A stretch of DNA of 64,000 bases from JBOEGW01 sp050633625 (lineage in GTDB: Bacteria > Pseudomonadota > Alphaproteobacteria > Rhodobacterales > Rhodobacteraceae), in the NCBI GenBank assembly GCA_050633625.1, contig JBOEGW010000007.1, positions 62,001 to 126,000 of the forward strand, given 5' to 3'. This document shows positions 18,582 through 26,827 of this stretch, piece after piece (the stretch's first letter is position 1; every line of letters starts with the position of its first letter). Under the pieces are notes generated by a model, which was not told the DNA's origin, ran no database searches, and saw only the letters and a program-made list of their open reading frames with translations. Made by a program: the position numbers and the translations under genes.

Positions 18582-18709
18582 ATCATCCCTGTCGGACCGG
18601 CCGACGTATTGAACGTGACGCTAAGGCAGAATACCGCACCCGTCAACAGGCCAGCGCATGAAGAGCGAAAGAACGCGCAAGAGCTTGGGATGAATGGATA
18701 TTCATGCAT
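18569..18709 (-). CDS. Possible small protein, 46 residues
   Basis: ATG at 18709 is preceded at 5-base spacing by a strong GGAGGG ribosome site and opens a 46-codon frame starting MHEYPFIPSSCAFFRSSCAG. A short hydrophobic stretch (LLTGAVFCLSV) could be one membrane pass, and three Cys are present. A minus-strand terminator follows at 18516-18547. It lies 37 bp downstream of the sRNA terminator on the same strand. No family is recognised. The good ribosome site and terminator are the only support, and a chance ORF is quite possible. Confidence 0.35.
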   Translation of the reverse strand: MHEYPFIPSSCAFFRSSCAGLLTGAVFCLSVTFNTSAGPTGMIKNR

Positions 18710-18745
18710 AAACCCTCCGCTTAGCCCGCTTTTTGGGCGAGGCGC

Positions 18746-18845
18746 AAAAAAAAGCCGTGCCACAAAGGGCACGGCAGTCTGACAGGGAGGAAGTTATTCG
18801 TGCCACCCAAAGGCGGCCTCGAATGAAATCACTCTGGCACGAAAT
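18746..18845 (-). ncRNA. Candidate trans-acting sRNA of the MmgR/alpha-r8 type
   Basis: Read on the minus strand: a first stem-loop (TTCGTGCCA at 18843-18835 with TGGCACGAA at 18805-18797), a single-stranded stretch AATAACTTCCTCCCTGTCAG, then an intrinsic terminator GCCGTGCC-CTTTGT-GGCACGGC followed by eight T's (18753-18746). A TACATT box at 18858-18853 is placed as a -10 element for a start near 18845. Two hairpins flanking an anti-Shine-Dalgarno UUCCUCCCU tract match the known layout of the Hfq-binding alpha-r8 family (MmgR; Rfam name suhB). Identification is from memory of that layout, not from a covariance search. Confidence 0.7.
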
Positions 18846-18932
18846 GGTTAAAAATGTATTTTCACGGGGACAGATGAGTGAACGATTTGACAAAAATCGC
18901 TCAAAACCAGTTTGTGGCCAGGAGGGCAACGC

Positions 18933-20498
18933 GTGGAAGGTAAGATTTTTATTGGCGGGGGTGGCGAGGATTACGCAACCAAACAAGGGCTTTTGCTCAA
19001 ATATGCCAACCGACATGGTTTGGTCGCCGGGGCGACAGGGACCGGAAAGTCGGTCACCTTGCAAATCCTTGCTGAAGGGTTCTCTAAAGCGGGCGTTCCG
19101 GTGTTTTTGTCTGACGTGAAGGGGGATTTGTCCGGGCTGGCTGGTAGCGGCGCCGAAACCCACAAGCTTCATGACGCCTTCATGAAGCGCGCAAACACCA
19201 TTGGGTTTGACGATTACGTGTATGAAGCTTTCCCCGTCACCTTCTGGGATCTTTACGGCGAACAAGGTCATCCGATCCGCACGACAGTCTCCGAGATGGG
19301 GCCGCTTTTGCTCGCGCGTTTGTTGGAGCTGACGGACGCTCAGGAAGGTGTGCTCAACATTGCGTTTCGCGTGGCCGATGAAGAAGGCATGGCGCTGTTG
19401 GACCTCAAGGACTTGCAGGCTCTGCTGGTCTGGGTTGGGCAAAACGCCGATGACTTGTCCCTGCGCTATGGGAATGTCGCATCCAGCTCGGTTGGCGCTA
19501 TTCAGCGCTCGTTGTTGGTGCTCGAAAACCAAGGCGGCGCTTTGATGTTTGGCGAGCCTGCGCTTGAGCTGTCTGACATCATGCGCGTTGATCCAAACGG
19601 GCAGGGGCGGATTTCGATCCTCGCCTCTGACAAGCTGATGGGCGCGCCGCGATTGTACGCGACTTTCCTATTGTGGTTGTTGTCTGAGTTGTTTGAAGAA
19701 CTGCCAGAGGTGGGTGACCCTGACAAACCCAAGCTTGTGTTCTTCTTTGACGAGGCGCATTTGTTGTTTGATGACGCGCCTAAGGTCTTGGTGGATAAGG
19801 TCGAACAGGTCGCACGTTTGATCCGCTCAAAAGGCGTTGGCGTGTACTTCATCACCCAAAATCCCGCCGATGTGCCAGAGGATATCCTTGGCCAGCTTGG
19901 CAACCGCATCCAACATGCGCTGCGCGCCTTCACGGCCAAAGACCGAAAAGAACTGCGTCAAGCGGCTGAAACTTACCGTGACAATCCCCGGTTTTCCACA
20001 GAAGACGCCATTCGCGAAGTCGGTGTGGGCGAAGCTGTCACATCGTTTTTGCAGGCCAAGGGCGCGCCGGAAATGGTCGAACGCACCCTTGTGCGCCCCC
20101 CGTCCTCAAACCTTGGCGCCATTGATCCCGCCACGCGAAAAGCGGTGATTGCAGCTTCTCCGATTGCTGGCAAATACGAGGCGATCCTGGATCGCGAAAG
20201 CGCCTATGAGATCCTGACGAAACGCGCAAAAACCGCCGCTGACGAAGCCGAAGCCCAAGAAAAACGCGAAGCTGAGCTGGAGGCACGAGAGGCCGCAGAA
20301 GCTGAGGCGGAACGAGAATTCGCCAAGGCGCGCCGCTATGACGGGGGCCGCAAGTCAAGCTCCCGGAGTTCGCGCAGCCGCAAATCCTCCGGCTCGTTCG
20401 GGGAAGAGGTCACAAAGGTGATCATCAAAGAGCTGAAAGGCACAACCGGAAAACGCATAGTTCGCGGCATCTTGGGCGGATTGTTTAAAGGACGCTGA
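18933..20498 (+). CDS. HerA-like ATPase (DUF853)
   Basis: 521-residue P-loop ATPase of the HerA/FtsK superfamily, DUF853 group. Walker A is [12 protein letters not shown] (about residue 35) and Walker B is [12 protein letters not shown], with an Arg-finger region ([22 protein letters not shown]). A charged coiled coil (about residues 420-465) and a basic Ser/Arg-rich stretch end the protein. The start is set at GTG 18933, which has AGGAGGG at proper spacing; the TTG at 18912 has none. HerA relatives pump DNA with a nuclease (NurA), but no nuclease gene is adjacent. Family function is unproven. Confidence 0.88.
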   Translation: MEGKIFIGGGGEDYATKQGLLLKYANRHGLVAGATGTGKSVTLQILAEGFSKAGVPVFLSDVKGDLSGLAGSGAETHKLHDAFMKRANTIGFDDYVYEAFPVTFWDLYGEQGHPIRTTVSEMGPLLLARLLELTDAQEGVLNIAFRVADEEGMALLDLKDLQALLVWVGQNADDLSLRYGNVASSSVGAIQRSLLVLENQGGALMFGEPALELSDIMRVDPNGQGRISILASDKLMGAPRLYATFLLWLLSELFEELPEVGDPDKPKLVFFFDEAHLLFDDAPKVLVDKVEQVARLIRSKGVGVYFITQNPADVPEDILGQLGNRIQHALRAFTAKDRKELRQAAETYRDNPRFSTEDAIREVGVGEAVTSFLQAKGAPEMVERTLVRPPSSNLGAIDPATRKAVIAASPIAGKYEAILDRESAYEILTKRAKTAADEAEAQEKREAELEAREAAEAEAEREFAKARRYDGGRKSSSRSSRSRKSSGSFGEEVTKVIIKELKGTTGKRIVRGILGGLFKGR

Positions 20499-20526
20499 AC
20501 CGCCCATATCACGACAGTACAAGTGC

Positions 20527-20553
20527 GAGGAGCCGCGGTTGGTGCGGCTCCTC
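20527..20553. terminator. Strong hairpin between HerA-like gene and converging membrane-protein gene
   Basis: GAGGAGCCGC-(7-base loop)-GCGGCTCCTC, a perfect 10-bp stem 29 bp after the HerA-like stop. It has no T run but is placed to serve both converging genes. Confidence 0.6.
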
Positions 20554-20624
20554 AGTACAATCCGTTGGTCCTTTGCACGCCCAGATGGACCCGACAAGAT
20601 GGACCCGGGCGGGGGCGATAAACC

Positions 20625-21560
20625 TCAGGCTTTTACGCCTGTCTTTTCGCGCTTTGACATAAAGCGCGCCAAGCAAAACAACAGGCTGTCTCGCGTGGCT
20701 GAGCGCAGGGCGGGCGTCGGCTGTTCAAGCTGCGCATCCAGCGCGGCGCGCACACCATCGCCGTCCACATCATTGAGCCAAAACCCGGCGCCTGTGAATA
20801 ACCCCATGCCGTGACCTGACTCAATTTTCTGGTACAAACACCCTTTCGCGGTTTGCTCAACAAACTGATGTGTGGTCACAACCTCCATCTCATCGCGGCT
20901 GAAATCGACAATAAACACGGTTTCTTGCGAGGTCTCATCGCGCGACACGACTTTGGCCAAAAAGCTGAATGGTTCTTGCGCATCATGATCGTCTTCTGAA
21001 AACCCCTGCACAAACCCCTCGGCCACACCGGTGAAGTCGCTGCCAAAGCGAGGTGTGACCGAAAACACGCCCTCCGCCTCCAACGGGCCACAGTCGTGAT
21101 AGCCCACCATGGTATCTGGCCGAATGAAAAGTGCTGACTTTGCGGTTCCCGCATCCACCGGCAGGCGCGTTTGATACGCGATCCCTTCCACCGGAAAAGC
21201 GAAGCGATCAAGAAGCGGCAAAACGGTTGTCAGCCCCATCCAAAGCACGAACCAAGCCACAAGCCCGGCCAACGTGCCAAGTACAGGCCCAAGCCCCATC
21301 GCGCCGCCCACTGTCGAGAAAAATAGAACAAGCGCGAAGCTCACCGAGATCGCCAGCAAATCCATCCAGGCATTCGGGAAGAAGACCCCATGGGCCACCA
21401 CCGCGATGACCCAAAGCAGCCAGAGCCACCAACCAACCCAAACCCCAGCGAAAATCGCCATAGCCAAAGGCAAAAGCGGCGCAAGGGCCGCAACCAGCAG
21501 CAACCGGCGCAAGCGAAACAAACGGTAAAACACATCATCCAAAGTCAAATCATCAAACAT
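20625..21560 (-). CDS. Unknown membrane protein with C-terminal soluble domain
   Basis: 311 residues; family not recognised. The first 115 residues contain about four hydrophobic segments (LLLVAALAPLLPLAMAIFAGV, WLWLLWVIAVVAHGVFF, LLAISVSFALVLFFSTVGG, LAGLVAWFVLWMGLTTVL), followed by a soluble domain of about 190 residues with VFIVDFSRDEMEVVTTHQF and GFWLNDVDGDGVRAALD. DVDGDG resembles a calcium-loop sequence, but one short match is weak evidence. The general layout (N-terminal helices, C-terminal soluble part) is shared with the three tandem unknown proteins at 54.2-57.4 kb, without clear sequence identity. It may form a unit with the downstream hairpin only. Confidence 0.75.
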   Translation of the reverse strand: MFDDLTLDDVFYRLFRLRRLLLVAALAPLLPLAMAIFAGVWVGWWLWLLWVIAVVAHGVFFPNAWMDLLAISVSFALVLFFSTVGGAMGLGPVLGTLAGLVAWFVLWMGLTTVLPLLDRFAFPVEGIAYQTRLPVDAGTAKSALFIRPDTMVGYHDCGPLEAEGVFSVTPRFGSDFTGVAEGFVQGFSEDDHDAQEPFSFLAKVVSRDETSQETVFIVDFSRDEMEVVTTHQFVEQTAKGCLYQKIESGHGMGLFTGAGFWLNDVDGDGVRAALDAQLEQPTPALRSATRDSLLFCLARFMSKREKTGVKA

Positions 21561-21639
21561 AGCACGCTCCTTGGGCCATCCGGTGCGCCATGGTTAACCC
21601 AACAATCGGGCAAAACTTCGACAAAACAGCAGGTTTTGG

Positions 21640-22959
21640 CTAAATCGGGCTAATTTTCAGCCGCGCCAGCCGGTTGTCTACCCGTTCCACCACCTCAAAC
21701 CGAAACCCGTGGAAGGAAAACACCTGACCATTGCTCGGGATCATTTGCGCCTCATGAATCACAAGCCCGGCAATCGTGTTCGCTTCCTCATCAGGCAAAT
21801 CCCAATCCATCGCCCGGTTCACATCGCGGATCGTCATCGACCCCTCAACCAAATAGCTGCCATCACTCTGCGCCGTCACTTCTTCGGCCTCTGAGCTGTC
21901 AAATTCATCGGTAATTTCACCAACGATTTCTTCCAGAATGTCCTCCAGCGTGATCAACCCCTGAAGCGCGCCATATTCATCCACCACAAGCGCAAAATGC
22001 GTGTGCCGCTTGAGGAATTCGCGCATCTGATCGTCAAGCGTTGTGGTTTCCGGGATGAAATACGGCTCCATCGCGATCGAGGTCACATCAAACGCCAAGA
22101 ACGCATCCTCGCGGCTCTTGCCGGTTTGGCCCTCCGCCGCATGATACATCGCGCGACTAAGGTCTTTTGCATGGACAACGCCGACAATATTCTCAGGTTC
22201 ACCGCTGAAAATCGGCAAGCGCGTGTGGGGCGATGAGAGGGCCTGCTCCAAAACGTCGCGCGCAGGCTGGGCCACATCCATCATCTCAATTTGGCTGCGA
22301 TGGAGCATGATTTCCTCCACAGTACGATCCCCAAGATCCAAAGCGCCCAAAATCCGGTCACGGTCTTCCTTCTCAACAGTGCCCTCAGAGTGTCCCAAAG
22401 AAATCGCCCCGGCGATCTCCTCACGCACCGCCAAAATATGGCTGTCAGGATCGGTCACCACCCCAAACAACTTAAGCACAAGCCGGGTGATCAAACGCAC
22501 AGCGCTCACAACAGGCGCCAAGACCAAAATGATAATCCGGATCGGCCCGGAGACCCCCGCCGCCGCTTCCTCAGGGCGCGTGATGGCATAGGTCTTGGGC
22601 AAAACTTCCGCAAAAATCAGCACCAAAAGCGTCATCACCAAAGTCGCCAGCGCAATCCCGCTTTCGCCAAACAACCGGGTGAACATCGCCGTCGCCAAAG
22701 AGGTCGCAAGGATGTTCACAAGATTATTGCCCAAGAGCACCGAGCCAATCAGCCGCTCATTATCCTCGGTAATGTCCAAGGCCCGTTCGGCAGCGCGGTC
22801 GCCCTTATCTGCCTTAGCGCGCAGCTTGCCGCGCGAGGCTGCCGTCAGCGCCGTTTCCGAGCCGGAGAAAAACGCTGAGCACAACAACAACAACGCAATC
22901 GCGCCCGCAGTCGTCCAAAAGGCGGCATCAAACAAAACAGTAGGATCGGTCTCGGGCAT
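21640..22959 (-). CDS. CorC/HlyC-type transporter (CNNM family)
   Basis: 439-residue membrane protein with a DUF21 domain of about four helices (ALLLLCSAFFSGSETALTAASRGKLRAKA is the family start). Two CBS domains (LPIFSGEPENIVGVVHAKDL and HFALVVDEYGALQGLITLEDILEEIVGEI) and a C-terminal CorC_HlyC domain (IAGLVIHEAQMIPSNGQVFSFHGF) follow. Members are CNNM-like Mg2+ exporters or regulators; the old haemolysin label is not supported as a function. Transcribed alone on the minus strand. Confidence 0.93.
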   Translation of the reverse strand: MPETDPTVLFDAAFWTTAGAIALLLLCSAFFSGSETALTAASRGKLRAKADKGDRAAERALDITEDNERLIGSVLLGNNLVNILATSLATAMFTRLFGESGIALATLVMTLLVLIFAEVLPKTYAITRPEEAAAGVSGPIRIIILVLAPVVSAVRLITRLVLKLFGVVTDPDSHILAVREEIAGAISLGHSEGTVEKEDRDRILGALDLGDRTVEEIMLHRSQIEMMDVAQPARDVLEQALSSPHTRLPIFSGEPENIVGVVHAKDLSRAMYHAAEGQTGKSREDAFLAFDVTSIAMEPYFIPETTTLDDQMREFLKRHTHFALVVDEYGALQGLITLEDILEEIVGEITDEFDSSEAEEVTAQSDGSYLVEGSMTIRDVNRAMDWDLPDEEANTIAGLVIHEAQMIPSNGQVFSFHGFRFEVVERVDNRLARLKISPI

Positions 22960-23128
22960 TGATCATTTCTTTCAAAAGGGTCTGTTGTGTTATGGGTTTT
23001 TGCGCGGGTGCTTACAAGGGAGCGCGTAGAGCAGGCACGCGCTGTTACTCAATCCGCCAATTTTTCTGCAAGAGCATTTGAACCCAAAAACGGGCAATCA
23101 AAGGCGCGCGCCCACTTTTTTTGATCCC

Positions 23129-23147
23129 CAAATACCTGCGCCGCAGG
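23129..23147. repeat. Short intergenic palindrome, copy 1 (AAATACCTGCGCCGCAGG)
   Basis: CAAATACCTGC-GCC-GCAGG. The same element with a compensatory stem change (AAATACCTCC-GCC-GGAGG) occurs at 51331-51350. A second perfect hairpin, GCCCGC-AAC-GCGGGC, follows at once. Confidence 0.65.
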
Positions 23148-23168
23148 CATCGCCCGCAACGCGGGCAC

Positions 23169-23201
23169 AAAAAAAGGCGCGGCAAGTTTCCCCGCCGCGC
23201 C
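23169..23201 (-). terminator. Intrinsic terminator of amt
   Basis: GGCGCGGC (23176-23183) pairs with GCCGCGCC (23194-23201). Seven A's at 23169-23175 give TTTTTTT on the minus strand. It lies 20 bp past the amt stop. Confidence 0.85.
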
Positions 23202-23220
23202 CGAATGTTTCGCCGGACCT

Positions 23221-24399
23221 TTATGAGTTCACATCATACGCCCGCTCACCATGCACCGACAAATCCAGCCCATTGGTTTCGGTTTCCTCATCGACCCGCA
23301 AATGGGTGATCAAAGCGATCCCTTTGATCAGGATGAAGGTCACAACAACGGTGAACACCCCGACAATCGCAAGGCTGCCAAGCTGCGCACCCCAATTGCC
23401 AAGCCCAAAGGCGGCAATCATGATGGTCCCGAAGATGCCGCCAACACCGTGGACCGCAAACACATCAAGCGTATCGTCGATTTTCAGCGTATTGCGGATC
23501 AGGTTCACAGCTTCCTGGCACAAAATACCAGCAACCCCGCCGATGATCAGCGCTTGAACCGGGCCAACAAAACCGGACGCCGGGGTGATCGAAGCAAGCC
23601 CCGCAATGGTCCCGGTCACGATGCCCACAAGGGAGGCGCGGCCAAATTTGATCTTTTCCCACAAAGCCCAAGTGAGGGAGGCGGTCGCCGCCGAGATATG
23701 CGTGACGGTCAAAGCCATCGCCGCGCCACCATCTGCCGCCAGTTGCGAGCCGCCATTAAAGCCAAACCAACCAACCCAAAGCATAGATGCGCCAATCATC
23801 ACAAAACCAGGGTTGTGGGGCGGGGTTTTTTGGTTTCTGCGCGGCCCCAAGAAGACCGAAATCAAGATTGCAGCAAGCCCAGCGGTTTCGTGCACAACAA
23901 TGCCACCTGCGAAATCCTTGACCCCTTCGGCGCCAAAAATCCCACCATCCGACAAAAAGCCACCGCCCCAAATCCAGTGCGTGACAGGCGCATAGACAAG
24001 CAGCATCCAAAGCGCCGAGAAGGCCAGGACAAAGCCAAAGCCGATCCGCTCCACATAGGCGCCCACAATCAGCGCCGGGGTAATGATCGCAAAGGTCATC
24101 TGGAAGGCAAAAAACAGAACTTCCGGGATCGTGCCAAACAGGGTGTTCGCATCAACCCCATTCAAAAAGGCCTTCCCAAGCCCGCCCCAATAGGCGTTGC
24201 CCTCGCCAAAAGCGATGGAATAGCCCGCCACCAGCCAAAGCACGCTCATCAAAGCTGCAATCGCATAGACATGCATAAAGACCGACAGCACGTTTCGTGC
24301 GCGCACCAGCCCCCCGTAAAACAGTGCCAGCCCCGGCAATGTCATGAACAACACAAGCGCCGTGGCTACAATAATCCAGGCTGTATCCGCACCAACCAT
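23221..24399 (-). CDS. amt: Ammonium transporter (Amt/MEP/Rh family)
   Basis: 392-residue channel for ammonium with about 11 membrane helices and no signal peptide extension. Family landmarks include ALVLFMTLPGLALFYGGLVRARNVLSVFMH at the N-terminus, TDGGIF/FAGGIVVHETAG with a pore His, the central HNPGFVMIGASMLWVGWFGFNGGS signature and FAVHGVGGIFGTI with the second pore His. Unusually there is no glnK (PII) gene beside it, although amt and glnK are usually paired. Candidate NtrC-type elements lie upstream at 24495-24540, and NtrBC/NtrYX are encoded 3-10 kb away, which fits nitrogen control. Confidence 0.95.
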   Translation of the reverse strand: MVGADTAWIIVATALVLFMTLPGLALFYGGLVRARNVLSVFMHVYAIAALMSVLWLVAGYSIAFGEGNAYWGGLGKAFLNGVDANTLFGTIPEVLFFAFQMTFAIITPALIVGAYVERIGFGFVLAFSALWMLLVYAPVTHWIWGGGFLSDGGIFGAEGVKDFAGGIVVHETAGLAAILISVFLGPRRNQKTPPHNPGFVMIGASMLWVGWFGFNGGSQLAADGGAAMALTVTHISAATASLTWALWEKIKFGRASLVGIVTGTIAGLASITPASGFVGPVQALIIGGVAGILCQEAVNLIRNTLKIDDTLDVFAVHGVGGIFGTIMIAAFGLGNWGAQLGSLAIVGVFTVVVTFILIKGIALITHLRVDEETETNGLDLSVHGERAYDVNS

Positions 24400-24494
24400 A
24401 GTCCCCTCCAGTGGTCTTTTGATCTGATTGCAGGCGGGTGTAAGGGCTGAGGATGAGGCGGCAAGGGTTTCGCGCCTTCAACCCTGCTTAATTC

Positions 24495-24540
24495 TTGCGC
24501 AAATGTGAAACTGCTTATGTTTTGTGCAAATGGCGCAAAA
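24495..24540 (-). promoter_or_regulatory. Candidate NtrC-type operator region upstream of amt
   Basis: TTGCGCAAATG (24495-24505) and TTGTGCAAATG (24522-24532) are direct repeats 27 bp apart, and GGCGCAAAA follows at once. TTGTGCAAATGGCGCAA (24522-24538) is also an imperfect dyad. Similar elements occur before dusB-ntrBC (26734-26780). NtrC binding is inference. Confidence 0.35.
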
Positions 24541-24584
24541 GTATCCGCAATATTAGGCGGTGTGAAAACAAATCAGGGCAGGGG

Positions 24585-25049
24585 TTATAGCCGTGTTGCG
24601 AGCAGCGAAAGCGCATGGGCGCAGGCCGCCGCGCGCACCTTGCTCCGCCCCATTGCGCCAAATTCAACGGTCGCGACAAAATCGCCGCCCACGCCCGCCA
24701 GCCCAAAACAGACCCGGCCTTCGGGCTTGTGGTCCGAGCCGCCCGGGCCTGCAATCCCGGTGATGGACACCGCTAAAGTGGCGCGCGAATGCGCCAAAGC
24801 GCCGCGTGCCATCTCCAAGGCAACCTGCTCTGAGACCGCGCCAAAGTCCGCAAGTGTGACGGCGGACACGCCAAGCATGTCTTCCTTTGCGGCATTCGAA
24901 TAGGTGATGAACCCGCGCTCAAACACGTCAGAGGAGCCGGCAATATCGGTCAAGGCTGCGCCGACCATGCCACCAGTGCAGCTTTCGGCGGTGGCCAGCG
25001 TAACGCCCGCCGCGCGACAAGCCGTCAGAAGCGTGGCAGCATCACTCAT
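24585..25049 (-). CDS. pncC: Nicotinamide-nucleotide amidohydrolase (CinA C-terminal domain type)
   Basis: 154-residue stand-alone CinA C-domain. TAESCTGGMVGAALTDIAGSS (Ser nucleophile region), FITYSNAAKEDMLGV and VSITGIAGPGGSDHKPEGRVCFGLAG are the family signatures. It deamidates NMN to recycle pyridine nucleotides. The ATG at 25049 overlaps the pgpA stop (ATGA), so it is the last gene of the ispDF-pgpA-pncC operon. The N-terminal MoCF domain of long CinA proteins is absent, as is usual in proteobacteria with the short form. Confidence 0.92.
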   Translation of the reverse strand: MSDAATLLTACRAAGVTLATAESCTGGMVGAALTDIAGSSDVFERGFITYSNAAKEDMLGVSAVTLADFGAVSEQVALEMARGALAHSRATLAVSITGIAGPGGSDHKPEGRVCFGLAGVGGDFVATVEFGAMGRSKVRAAACAHALSLLATRL

Positions 25050-25534
25050 AGCCAAACCACATGATAGAGCACCGCCAATAGGATCACGCCAAGCGCGGCG
25101 AACACTCCGGCGATCACGTCATCCAGCATCACGCCCATCGCGTCACCGCGCCGATCCGCCCAGCCAATCGGGCCGGGTTTCAGAATGTCGAACAGGCGAA
25201 ACAACACAAAAGCCGCGATCCAACCGGGGTATAACGCCAGAACATTTGCTCCAGCATAGCTCGCCCCGTAAAGCACAGGAAACAGCGCGATCCCTTGCCC
25301 AACAACCTCATCAATCACGATCTCGGAAGGGTCATGATTGTCACTGCCTGCCGTCATGCGCTTGGTCGCCCAAATCCCCGCGCCAAAGGTCAGCACAATG
25401 AAAGCAAGCGCCAGATATGGCCCAGCAAGGACATATAGTGCCCAAAACACGGGGAGCGCCGCCAGAGAGCCCCAGGTGCCGGGCGCAGGTTTGAGATAGC
25501 CCACATAAAAGAAGGTGGCGATGAGCTGGCTCAT
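25046..25534 (-). CDS. pgpA: Phosphatidylglycerophosphatase A
   Basis: 162-residue inner-membrane phosphatase that makes phosphatidylglycerol. [17 protein letters not shown] and [18 protein letters not shown] are the PgpA signatures, with three or four hydrophobic helices and the cytoplasmic [26 protein letters not shown] segment. The longer in-frame ORF upstream only reads through ispDF, so the start is ATG 25534, which overlaps the ispDF stop by four bases (ATGA). Likely co-translated with both neighbours. Confidence 0.93.
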   Translation of the reverse strand: MSQLIATFFYVGYLKPAPGTWGSLAALPVFWALYVLAGPYLALAFIVLTFGAGIWATKRMTAGSDNHDPSEIVIDEVVGQGIALFPVLYGASYAGANVLALYPGWIAAFVLFRLFDILKPGPIGWADRRGDAMGVMLDDVIAGVFAALGVILLAVLYHVVWL

Positions 25535-26661
25535 GACTTCACCAATGTCGCAACGGCTTGCGCCGCAATGCCTTCCTCGCGTCCGGTAAATCCGAGCCGC
25601 TCCGATGTTGTCGCCTTGACCGAAACACGATCCAGATCCACCGCCATAATCTTGGCCAATGCCGCGCGCATGTCTTTGGCGTGCGGGCCGATTTTGGGCC
25701 GCTCGCAAATCAATGTCACATCGCAATTGGCAAGCTCATAGCCTTTTGAGCGCGCAAGTTCGATCGCATGGGCGAGGAAAATATCAGAGGCCGCGCCTTT
25801 CCATTTCATATCCGAGGGCGGGAAATGCTGGCCAATATCGCCCTCCGCCAGCGCGCCATAAATCGCATCGGTCAAGGCGTGCATCCCCACATCCGCATCC
25901 GAATGCCCTTTGAGCTTCTTTTCATGCGGCACCGCAACGCCGCATAAAATACAGGCGTCCCCGTCCTCAAAAGCGTGAACGTCAAAGCCAGAGCCAGTGC
26001 GAATATCCATGTGTTCCCTCATGAGGCGTTCGGCGCGCACGAAATCGTCCGGGCCGGTGATTTTCATATTTCTCTCGTCGCCCGGTACAATCACAACGTC
26101 AAGCCCCGCGGCGCGCGCCACCTCGACGTCATCGGCGGCGTTTCCGGGGTGGGCCTGATGTGCTGCGAGGATGTCCTTGTAGCGAAAGCCTTGCGGCGTC
26201 TGCGCACGGTACAGCCCGTCTCGCGCCTGCGTGCCTGTCACCCTGTCGTTTTCGCCGGTCCAAAGCGCATCCGTGACAGCAAGCGCAGGCGCCGCACCGC
26301 TTGCGGATTTGAGCGCCGCCAGCACACGCGAAATTGTCGCGTGATCAATAAGGGGGCGGGCGACATCATGAATCAAAACCCTCTCGGGCGCGTCTTTTTT
26401 GAGCGCCAATAGCCCGTTTTGCACGCTGGCATCGCGGGTTGCGCCGCCCGCCGTCGCCCGCAGACCCGCAAACCCCTCGATCATATCCAGTTCGTCAGGG
26501 TGCAGCACAAGCAAGACCTCATCCACCTCAGGATGATCTGTAAACGCCTTAACTGTATGATCCGCCACGCGTTTCCCCGCGAGCTCTTGCCATTGTTTCG
26601 GGGCATGTCCCCCGGCGCGCAGGCCACGACCCGCCGCCACGATGATCGCAACTGTTTTCAT
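25531..26661 (-). CDS. ispDF: Bifunctional IspD/IspF (isoprenoid MEP pathway)
   Basis: 376-residue fusion. The N-terminal domain (residues 1 to about 220) is 2-C-methyl-D-erythritol 4-phosphate cytidylyltransferase, with [15 protein letters not shown] and [12 protein letters not shown]. The C-terminal domain (about 220-376) is the 2,4-cyclodiphosphate synthase, with [11 protein letters not shown] (zinc Asp/His), [17 protein letters not shown] and [24 protein letters not shown]. The ispDF fusion is common in alphaproteobacteria. It heads the ispDF-pgpA-pncC operon and is divergent from dusB. MKTVAIIV at 26661 is the true start; the upstream ORF extension has no homology to the family. Confidence 0.95.
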   Translation of the reverse strand: MKTVAIIVAAGRGLRAGGHAPKQWQELAGKRVADHTVKAFTDHPEVDEVLLVLHPDELDMIEGFAGLRATAGGATRDASVQNGLLALKKDAPERVLIHDVARPLIDHATISRVLAALKSASGAAPALAVTDALWTGENDRVTGTQARDGLYRAQTPQGFRYKDILAAHQAHPGNAADDVEVARAAGLDVVIVPGDERNMKITGPDDFVRAERLMREHMDIRTGSGFDVHAFEDGDACILCGVAVPHEKKLKGHSDADVGMHALTDAIYGALAEGDIGQHFPPSDMKWKGAASDIFLAHAIELARSKGYELANCDVTLICERPKIGPHAKDMRAALAKIMAVDLDRVSVKATTSERLGFTGREEGIAAQAVATLVKS

Positions 26662-26733
26662 GCTCCCGTTATAACCTTGCCTCAAAGAAGAACAATATGC
26701 CCTCGACAGCGCCCTCAATCTGACTAATTATTG

Positions 26734-26780
26734 TGCAAAGATGAAATTTTGCGCGCGATTTCCGCCTGCAAATTGCGCTC
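26734..26780 (+). promoter_or_regulatory. Candidate NtrC-type elements upstream of dusB-ntrBC
   Basis: GTGCAAA (26734-26740) and TTTGCGC (26749-26755) form a spaced dyad, and TGCAAATTGCGC (26769-26780) follows. They resemble the repeats upstream of amt. They lie 48-94 bp before the dusB ATG and could allow autoregulation. Confidence 0.35.
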
Positions 26781-26827
26781 CCAGCCGCAAATAGCTATAT
26801 CAGAGGCAAATGCACAAGGATTAAGCA

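Larger units (their letters stand above)
18229..18932. other. 704-bp RNA-rich intergenic region
   Basis: Between ialB (-) and a HerA-like gene (+). No long gene is present. It holds a 15-bp tandem repeat (18414-18499), a minus-strand terminator (18516-18547), an orphan plus-strand terminator (18560-18581), a possible 46-codon ORF on the minus strand (18569-18709) and a likely sRNA gene on the minus strand (18746-18845). Each is listed separately. Confidence 0.7.

Noticed and set aside
23251..24450. 399-codon plus-strand ORF opposite amt
   Set aside because: Antisense shadow of the complete ammonium transporter; composition (Arg, Gln, His) is that of a shadow frame.
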